Of a stretch of 6,801 nt of DNA, positions 5,929 through 6,801 are shown piece after piece (position 1 is the first letter of the stretch; every line of letters starts with the position of its first letter). The notes beneath the pieces are model-generated. The model did no database searches, was not told where the DNA came from, and was given only the letters and a program-made list of their open reading frames with translations. The stretch is from Draconibacterium orientale (GTDB lineage: Bacteria > Bacteroidota > Bacteroidia > Bacteroidales > JAADGE01). Location: assembly GCA_020718265.1 (NCBI GenBank), contig DYSM01000158.1, forward strand, positions 1 to 6,801. Reading direction: 5' to 3'. The position numbers were made by a program, and so were the translations under genes.

Positions 5929-6759
5929 TTATTCGATAAAAATATTATCTGCAATGCTTGAAATCAAACCTTTTTCCTTGGCAGTTCGCAGCAGCTCTCG
6001 CACAGCTTCGCGCCCTGTGTTGCCTAAACTTAGCGAAAATTCGTTTACATACAACATAATGTGTTTGTACATCACATCTTCGTCCATTTCTTGTGCAAAT
6101 TGTTTTACGAACGGCAGGCTCGATTTTGGGTTTTGAAATGCAAATTCCAAACTTCGGCGAATGACTCGGCTCACTTTTTGTGCAGTTTCTGCCCCCAAAC
6201 GACGATTGACCACGATACCGCCGAGCGGAATCGGCAAACCCGTTGTTTGTTCCCAAAAATCGCCTAAATCCATGATTTTCAGCAAACCACGCGCTTCGTA
6301 AGTAAATCGGTTTTCGTGAATGATTAAGCCTAAATCAATTTCGTCGCGCAGCAGTTCGTTTTCGATGTCGGAAAAAAGCAATTCTTGTTTGTTCGCTGCG
6401 TTCGGGAACGCAATGCCGAGCAGCAAATTTGCCGTTGTGTGTTTGCCGGGTATGCCGATGCGCAAATTCGTAATTTCCGCAGGCGAAATCGGGCGTTTTG
6501 CAATCAATAACGGTCCGTTTTTGCGTCCGAGCGCACTTCCGGCATCGGCGAGCCAAAACTTGTCCGTGACGTACGCAAATGCGTGGTAACTGAGTTTTGT
6601 TACATCAATATCGCCCTGAAAAGCCTTCTTGTTAAGCTCTTCGACATCTGCCATAACAAGTTCAAATTCAATATTTTCCGTGTCGATTTTATGATGTATT
6701 GCGGCATCGAAAATGTAAGTGTCGTTCGGGCAAGTAGATATTCCGAGTGTGAGTTTCAT
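5929..6759 (-). CDS. mqnD: 1,4-dihydroxy-6-naphthoate synthase (futalosine pathway of menaquinone synthesis)
   Basis: MqnD converts cyclic dehypoxanthinyl futalosine to 1,4-dihydroxy-6-naphthoate, the ring precursor of menaquinone; the fold resembles periplasmic binding proteins but acts in the cytoplasm. The 276-residue length fits the family. The N-terminal signature GISTCPNDTYIF (6-17) is present. GPLLIA (82-87), the substrate-binding loop PGKHTTANLLL (104-114, TTA at 108-110), IIHENRFTY (146-154) with the catalytic His148, and GDFWEQTTGLPIPLGGI (166-182) follow in order. All key residues are intact. The ATG at 6759 is chosen over the in-frame ATG at 6786: homologues start two to five residues before the GxSxCPND motif, and a perfect -7 element (6784-6791) overlaps the upstream ATG. 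No other mqn gene is in view, which is common because the pathway genes are often scattered. The cell should use menaquinone in respiration. Confidence 0.95.
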   Translation of the reverse strand: MKLTLGISTCPNDTYIFDAAIHHKIDTENIEFELVMADVEELNKKAFQGDIDVTKLSYHAFAYVTDKFWLADAGSALGRKNGPLLIAKRPISPAEITNLRIGIPGKHTTANLLLGIAFPNAANKQELLFSDIENELLRDEIDLGLIIHENRFTYEARGLLKIMDLGDFWEQTTGLPIPLGGIVVNRRLGAETAQKVSRVIRRSLEFAFQNPKSSLPFVKQFAQEMDEDVMYKHIMLYVNEFSLSLGNTGREAVRELLRTAKEKGLISSIADNIFIE

Positions 6760-6783
6760 TCTTGAAATTTTGAAAATAAAATC

Positions 6784-6791
6784 CAAAATTA
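6784..6791 (-). promoter_or_regulatory. -7 element of the mqnD promoter
   Basis: The minus strand reads TAATTTTG from 6791 to 6784, matching TAnnTTTG at every fixed position. The partner -33 TTTG should lie about 20 bases further and falls outside the window. Initiation near 6777 would leave a leader of about 18 bases to the ATG at 6759, much like the short apbE leader. Confidence 0.6.
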
Positions 6792-6801
6792 CACAGAAAT
6801 A

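Overview
The window looks like a piece of a Bacteroidota chromosome. Three things point there: promoters of the TTTG / TAnnTTTG type (a complete match before the first gene and a perfect -7 element before the last), AT-rich leaders without clear Shine-Dalgarno sequences, and protein families typical of that phylum. I cannot name a genus from sequence alone. Gene bodies are visibly richer in G+C than the spacers, and I see no IS element, phage gene, CRISPR array, tRNA or rRNA.

Layout. Positions 1-137 hold a 7-bp tandem repeat and a good promoter. It drives a lipoprotein ApbE-type FAD:protein FMN transferase (138-1139), which is closed by an intrinsic terminator inside a cluster of AT-rich direct and inverted repeats (1141-1248). 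A two-gene ABC exporter follows on the same strand: a NatA-like ATPase with a C-terminal accessory domain (1253-2188) and a NatB/ABC-2 permease (2232-3536). Three minus-strand genes converge on it. From right to left in transcription order they are mqnD of the futalosine menaquinone pathway (5929-6759), an NfsB-like nitroreductase (5152-5781) and an unusual PlsC/MGAT-like acyltransferase (3587-4738). About 410 bp of AT-rich DNA with no convincing gene separates the last two.

How the genes relate. Apart from the ABC pair there is no obvious operon, because the minus-strand genes are spaced by 147 and about 413 bp. A loose theme is flavin and quinone redox biology (ApbE attaches FMN to respiratory subunits, MqnD makes menaquinone precursor, the nitroreductase uses FMN) plus envelope lipid metabolism and export. 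That link is inference from proximity only.

I looked for a new system and did not find one. The window reads as an ordinary core-genome region. The most useful second looks are the intergenic repeats, the altered spacing of the acyltransferase motif, and two start-site corrections supported by candidate promoters.
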